DNA from: CAYXOX01 sp964466745
GTDB taxonomy: Bacteria > Pseudomonadota > Alphaproteobacteria > Rhodobacterales > Rhodobacteraceae
DNA: 64,000 nucleotides
Assembly: GCA_964466745.1 (NCBI GenBank)
Contig: CAYXOX010000001.1
Location: forward strand, 50,552 to 114,551
Reading direction: 5' to 3'
How positions within the stretch are numbered: position 1 is the first letter of the stretch; the number at the start of each line of letters is the position of its first letter. Made by a program: the position numbers and the translations under genes. The notes beneath the pieces were generated by a model. The model had not been told where the DNA came from, did not search any database, and saw only the letters and a program-made list of their open reading frames with translations. Positions 60,104 to 64,000 of this stretch are shown piece by piece.

Positions 60104-60964
60104 ATGACCGCCATGGACCACAGCCCGAACGGAGCCGCCCGCCGCCTCCTGCGCCGCCTTGGCGCGGCGCTGCGCGCGCTGCCCTGGGCAGTCGCCGGCG
60201 TGTTTCTGCTTGCGGCCGTTCTGGCCCCTTGGATCGCGCCCCACGACCCGATCGCGAACGTCGGGCCGCCCATGGGGCGGATGTGGTCGGAGGGGCATCT
60301 TCTCGGCACCGACGGGTTCGGACGCGACACGCTTTCCCGCCTGCTCCACGGCCTTCGGCCCATGATGATCGTCTCGCTGGGAGCGGTTGCCATCGCCCTC
60401 GCGACGGGCGGCGCCTACGGGCTCGTCTCCGGCGTTGCCGGCGGCCGCACCGACTGGGCGATGATGCGCGCGGTGGACATCCTGATGTCGTTTCCGCTGA
60501 TCCTTGCGGCGATCCTCGTGCTGGCTGCGCTGGGCGCCTCGCTGCTCAACCTCACGCTGGCCGTCGCGGTCAGCCAGTTGCCCATCTTTGCCCGGCTCGC
60601 CCGTGCGCTCGCTGCCGGTGAGGCGGCGCGGGACTACGTGCTCGCGGCCCGGGCGGCGGGGTTCACGCCGCTGCATGTCATGGTCCGCGAGGTGGCGCCC
60701 AACATCCTGCGCCCGCTTCTCGTGCAGGCGACCTCGGTGGTGGCGCTGGCCGCGCTCACCGCGGCCGCGCTCTCCTATCTCGGCCTCGGGGTCACGCCTC
60801 CGGCGCCCGATCTCGGCTACATGGTCAAGGAAGGGCAGGAGCTGATCTTTCTCGCCCCGGAGCAGGCGATCCTGCCGGGTATCTTCATCGCGGCGTTCGC
60901 GCTGGCCGTTTCCTTCTGCGGCGATCAGCTTTCCGACGGGCGGCCCGGGGGTGTGGTGCGATGA
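60104..60964 (+). CDS. Peptide-type ABC transporter permease (DppC-like)
   Basis: The 286-residue protein has HLLGTDGFGRDTLSRLLHGL near residues 66-85, the DppC hallmark, and an EAA-like loop (RDYVLAARAAGFTPLHVM) near residue 175. About six membrane segments are visible. DppC precedes DppB here, the reverse of the usual order and of the operon at 15078. Its stop overlaps the DppB start by ATGA. Confidence 0.88.
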   Translation: MTAMDHSPNGAARRLLRRLGAALRALPWAVAGVFLLAAVLAPWIAPHDPIANVGPPMGRMWSEGHLLGTDGFGRDTLSRLLHGLRPMMIVSLGAVAIALATGGAYGLVSGVAGGRTDWAMMRAVDILMSFPLILAAILVLAALGASLLNLTLAVAVSQLPIFARLARALAAGEAARDYVLAARAAGFTPLHVMVREVAPNILRPLLVQATSVVALAALTAAALSYLGLGVTPPAPDLGYMVKEGQELIFLAPEQAILPGIFIAAFALAVSFCGDQLSDGRPGGVVR

Positions 60965-61974
60965 CCGGGGAGATCCTGCGCCGGCTGGCCTTCCTTCCCG
61001 TGACGCTCTTCGTGGTGGCCACGCTGGTGTTTCTTGCCCTTCGCGCGCTGCCCGGCTCGACGGTGGACATCCTTTCCAACCAGTTCGCCGCGGCGGGCCT
61101 TCGCGACCAGCTCATTGCCCAGCTCGGCCTCGATCAGCCGCTCTGGCGGCAGTATCTCATCTACATGGGCGAGCTCGCGCGGTTCGATCTCGGGCGCTCC
61201 TTCATCACCGGCAAGGACGTGACCACCATGGTGGGCGAGACACTGCCTGTGACGCTGGAGCTGGCGGCGGCCTCGCTGCTCGTCATGGTCGTGTTCGGGC
61301 TTGGCAGCGGGCTCGCTGCCGGCGCGCGGCCGGGCTCGATGCTCGACGGGGTGCTGCGCTTTCTGGCAATGACGCTGTTCTCTCTGCCGTGGTTCTGGTT
61401 CGGTATCCTCCTGATCCTCGTCTTCTCGCTCTGGCTCGGCTGGCTGCCGGCCTTCGGGCGTCTGCCCTCGACGATCGACTACCAGCCCATCACGAATTTC
61501 GTGGCCATCGACGCGATCCTCCTCGGCCGGCCCGACCTGATCGGCCCCTGGCTTGCCCATCTGACCCTGCCGGCGCTGACCGTCGGGCTGACCACCGCGG
61601 GCATGCTCACCCGCCTGACCCGCGCCGGCGTGATCGAGACCGGCGCCATGGATTTCGTGCGCACGGCCCGGATGAAGGGGGTGCCCGGCCGGCGCATCTT
61701 CTTCCGGCACATCCTGCGCAACGCGGCGCTCGGCATTCTCACCGTCATCGGCCTGCAGTTCGGCGCGATGCTGGGCGGTTCGGTGATCGCCGAGGTGGTG
61801 TTCGGCTACCCCGGGATCGGGCGGATGATGGTCGATGCCGTGGTGACCCGCGACTACGCCGTGGCCCAGGGCGCGGCCATCGTCATCGCCACGCTCTATG
61901 TCTTCGTCAATCTCGCCACCGACCTTGCCTATCGCTGGGCCGATCCGCGCCTGCGGCGGGGGCGCGGAGGATGA
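60961..61974 (+). CDS. Peptide-type ABC transporter permease (DppB-like)
   Basis: The 337-residue membrane protein starts MTGEILRRLAFLPVTLFVVA and has the family EAA-like loop FVRTARMKGVPGRRIFFRH near residues 220-240. The C-terminal AYRWADPRLRRG is typical of DppB. Starts and stops overlap both neighbours, so the four membrane and ATPase genes are translated in a chain. Confidence 0.88.
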   Translation: MTGEILRRLAFLPVTLFVVATLVFLALRALPGSTVDILSNQFAAAGLRDQLIAQLGLDQPLWRQYLIYMGELARFDLGRSFITGKDVTTMVGETLPVTLELAAASLLVMVVFGLGSGLAAGARPGSMLDGVLRFLAMTLFSLPWFWFGILLILVFSLWLGWLPAFGRLPSTIDYQPITNFVAIDAILLGRPDLIGPWLAHLTLPALTVGLTTAGMLTRLTRAGVIETGAMDFVRTARMKGVPGRRIFFRHILRNAALGILTVIGLQFGAMLGGSVIAEVVFGYPGIGRMMVDAVVTRDYAVAQGAAIVIATLYVFVNLATDLAYRWADPRLRRGRGG

Positions 61975-62954
61975 GCACGCCCCTTCTCGCGGTCGAGGAC
62001 CTTTCGGTGGCATTCGGCCCGCCCGGCGCGCGGCTGCGGGCGGTCGAGGGCATGAGCTTCACCCTGGCGCGCGGCGAGATCCTGGCGCTCGTCGGGGAGA
62101 GCGGCTCGGGCAAGTCGGCGACCGCGATGGCGCTGGCGCGGCTCAACGAGGGGCCGGGGACGGCCCTTTCGGGGCGCGTCAGCCTGGAGGGCCGCGACGT
62201 GCTGACGCTCGCTCCGGCCGAGCTGCGCGCCCTGCGCGGAAAGGGAATAGCGATGGTGTTCCAGGACGCCATGACCGCCCTCAACCCCTGCGAGACGCTG
62301 GGAGACCAGATCGCCGAGGCACTGGTGGTGCACGAGCGCGTCTCCTGGCGCGCCGCCCGCGCCCGCGCGGTTGAACTGCTCGCCGAGGTGGGGCTGCCGG
62401 AGCCTGCGCGGAGGGCGGGGCTCTATCCCCACGAGGTTTCCGGGGGGCAGCGGCAACGCGCGATGATCGCGATGGCGCTGGCCTGCGATCCGGGCGTGCT
62501 GATCGCCGACGAGCCCACCACCGCGCTCGACGTCACGATCCAGGCCCAGATCCTCGCGCTGCTGCAGTCTCTGGCGCGCAAGCGGGGCATGGGGCTTATC
62601 CTCATCACCCACGATCTGGGCGTTGTCGCCGGCGTGGCCGACCGGGTCATGGTGATCTACGCTGGCCGTATCGTGGAGCACGCGGGGGCGGAGGCGCTCT
62701 TCGCCACCCCGCGCCATCCCTATGCCGCAGACCTGATCGCAACCGCTACCACCGAGCGCGACGACGCGGGGCACCTCGCCGCGATCCCCGGCGCGCCGCC
62801 TTCGCTCGACCGCAGGGGGCCGGGCTGCTCCTACGCGCCGCGTTGCGCACGCGCCTCCGGGCGCTGCACCGCCGAGGCGCCGCCGCTCGCCCCCGGCGGC
62901 GAGGGTGCCGCGGCCTGCTGGCACCCGCTGGGCGAAGGCCCGGGCGCGCCATGA
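61971..62954 (+). CDS. Peptide-type ABC transporter ATP-binding protein (DppD-like)
   Basis: The 327-residue ATPase has Walker [10 protein letters not shown], signature [15 protein letters not shown], Walker [12 protein letters not shown] and a C-terminal Cys-rich motif ([14 protein letters not shown]). The ATG at 61971 overlaps the DppB stop; a long open frame reading in from upstream is discarded. It forms the heterodimeric motor with the DppF-like protein. Confidence 0.9.
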   Translation: MSTPLLAVEDLSVAFGPPGARLRAVEGMSFTLARGEILALVGESGSGKSATAMALARLNEGPGTALSGRVSLEGRDVLTLAPAELRALRGKGIAMVFQDAMTALNPCETLGDQIAEALVVHERVSWRAARARAVELLAEVGLPEPARRAGLYPHEVSGGQRQRAMIAMALACDPGVLIADEPTTALDVTIQAQILALLQSLARKRGMGLILITHDLGVVAGVADRVMVIYAGRIVEHAGAEALFATPRHPYAADLIATATTERDDAGHLAAIPGAPPSLDRRGPGCSYAPRCARASGRCTAEAPPLAPGGEGAAACWHPLGEGPGAP

Positions 62955-63970
62955 GCGGGCCGCTGTTCTCGTTGCGTGGCCTCACGGTGCGATACCCGGT
63001 GCGGCAAGGGCTGGCACGGCGCGAGATCACCGCGCTGCATCCCTCCGACCTGGATGTCATGCGCGGCGAGACGCTGGCGGTGGTCGGCGAGAGCGGCTCG
63101 GGCAAGACGACGCTCGGCCGTGCCATGCTGCGGCTGGTGGAGCCCTCGGGCGGCAGCCTGACCTTCGACGGCACGGAGCTGACCGCGTTGTCGCGTCGCG
63201 CGATGCGCGCGATTCGTCCCCGGCTGCAGATGGTGTTCCAGGATCCCTATTCCTCCCTCAACCCGCGCCGGACCATCCGCAGCGCGCTGTTCGACGTGCT
63301 CGCCCGTCTCGGGGTGCCCGCTCCTGCGCGCGAGAGCCGGGCGCAGGAGCTGATGGCGGCGGTGGGGCTGGAGCCCCGCGCGCTGGACCGTTTGCCCGCG
63401 GCCTTTTCGGGTGGCCAGAGACAGCGCATCGCCATCGCCCGCGCACTTGCGCCCAACCCCGATCTGGTGGTCGCCGACGAGCCGATCAGCGCGCTCGACG
63501 TCTCGATCCAGGCGCAGGTCGTCAACCTGCTTCTCGATCTCAAGCGCGACCATGGCCTGACGCTGGTGTTCATCTCCCACGACCTCGGGATGGTGACAGC
63601 GATCGCCGATCGGGTGGCGGTGATGTATTTCGGGGAGATCGTGGAACTGGCGCCCGCGGCACGGCTGGCGACGGCGCCCGCGCATCCCTACTCCGCGATG
63701 CTGCTCGCCAGTCAGCCGCGGCCCGACGTGGCCGCCGCCCGGGCGACCATCGCCGCCGCGGCCGCCCAGCCCGCGCCGGAGCTGCCCAGCCAGCTCGACC
63801 CTCCGGCCGGCTGCGCGTTTCGCAGCCGCTGCCCGCGGGCGCTTGATCGCTGCGCGACCGACGCGCCAGCCCTCGCGCCCGCCCCGGGCGGTGCGCTCGC
63901 GGCCTGCCACAACCCCCTCCCGCCGCCGTCCGCGGCGCCCCATACCCCCCAGCAAGGAGCAGCGACATGA
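62951..63970 (+). CDS. Peptide-type ABC transporter ATP-binding protein (DppF-like)
   Basis: The 339-residue ATPase has Walker A GESGSGKTT, signature [15 protein letters not shown] and Walker B VVADEPISALD. The C-terminus has the oligopeptide domain with CAFRSRCPRALDRC. Its start overlaps the DppD-like stop and its own stop overlaps the start of the next, truncated gene. It completes a full five-component importer in one operon. Confidence 0.9.
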   Translation: MSGPLFSLRGLTVRYPVRQGLARREITALHPSDLDVMRGETLAVVGESGSGKTTLGRAMLRLVEPSGGSLTFDGTELTALSRRAMRAIRPRLQMVFQDPYSSLNPRRTIRSALFDVLARLGVPAPARESRAQELMAAVGLEPRALDRLPAAFSGGQRQRIAIARALAPNPDLVVADEPISALDVSIQAQVVNLLLDLKRDHGLTLVFISHDLGMVTAIADRVAVMYFGEIVELAPAARLATAPAHPYSAMLLASQPRPDVAAARATIAAAAAQPAPELPSQLDPPAGCAFRSRCPRALDRCATDAPALAPAPGGALAACHNPLPPPSAAPHTPQQGAAT

Positions 63971-64000
63971 TCATCGACGCCTACAACAACATCTGGGAGG
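63967..64000 (+). CDS. Start of a further operon gene, truncated by the window (possibly amidohydrolase)
   Basis: Only 11 residues are visible (MIIDAYNNIWE). The ATG overlaps the previous stop (ATGA) and AAGGAG lies just upstream, so it is a real start. The opening MIIDA is common in amidohydrolase-2-type proteins, but those usually continue with an H-x-H metal motif, here Y-N-N. The family therefore remains uncertain. Confidence 0.5.
   Translation, partial: MIIDAYNNIWE

Noticed and set aside
1..64000. Search for tRNA, rRNA, CRISPR arrays, insertion sequences and prophage genes
   Set aside because: None was recognised by reading. A tRNA or small RNA could still be missed without a covariance-model search.

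Overview
The window comes from a very GC-rich alphaproteobacterium, most likely a member of the Rhodobacterales. That placement rests on composition, dense operons with ATGA/GTGA start-stop overlaps, and a heavy load of ABC and TRAP uptake systems tied to catabolic enzymes. It is inference, because there is no rRNA, tRNA or housekeeping marker in the window. No CRISPR array, prophage, transposase or tRNA gene was seen. One 10-N assembly gap (20671..20680) lies inside a TRAP permease gene.

Layout. (1) 1..6515, plus strand: the end of an aspartoacylase/desuccinylase-like gene, a sugar-type (family 1) ABC binding protein with two permeases, then a threonine-dehydratase-like PLP enzyme, a RidA deaminase and a class V aminotransferase-fold enzyme. 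(2) 6590..18359: a divergent regulon. Leftward run two peptide-type ABC ATPases, a metallo-beta-lactamase-fold hydrolase, an FAD oxidase, a flavodoxin-fold reductase and a TetR regulator fused to a RidA domain. Rightward run the matching binding protein, two permeases, two more flavodoxin-fold reductases and a small monooxygenase-like barrel protein. (3) 18519..24826: bacterioferritin without its haem-ligand Met, then a TAXI-type TRAP transporter, a universal stress protein and a class III aminotransferase. (4) 24976..27982: a small membrane protein, a winged-helix regulator fused to a degenerate alpha/beta hydrolase, and two unknown genes.

(5) 28127..45915: a large carbohydrate or polyol regulon bracketed by two SorC-type regulators. 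The leftward arm holds an acetoin-dehydrogenase-like E1alpha/E1beta/E2 set, a SAF-domain dehydrogenase, an epoxide hydrolase/dehalogenase-like enzyme, a GlpD-like flavoprotein and a zinc alcohol dehydrogenase. The rightward arm holds a PfkB kinase, a ribose-type ABC system with two different permeases, and a beta-keto acid cleavage enzyme between the binding protein and the permeases. (6) 46153..49087: a histone-deacetylase-like amidohydrolase, and a CoA-transferase fused to a GNAT acetyltransferase. (7) 49190..50140: a truncated remnant of a type I restriction HsdR subunit.

(8) 50315..64000: a GntR (FCD) regulator divergent from one long operon. It encodes a VOC protein, a second ThDP E1alpha/E1beta pair, an SDR, an HpxW/HpxX/HpxY/HpxZ-like amide-hydrolysing set, a complete peptide-type ABC transporter with a Tat-type binding protein, and the start of a further gene.

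Recurring theme: in five transporter operons a perfect GC-rich inverted repeat separates the abundant binding-protein gene from the permease genes. The most promising undescribed biology is the TetR-RidA fusion and its flavoprotein regulon, the SorC/Aco/BKACE sugar regulon, and the GntR/E1/HpxWXYZ operon.
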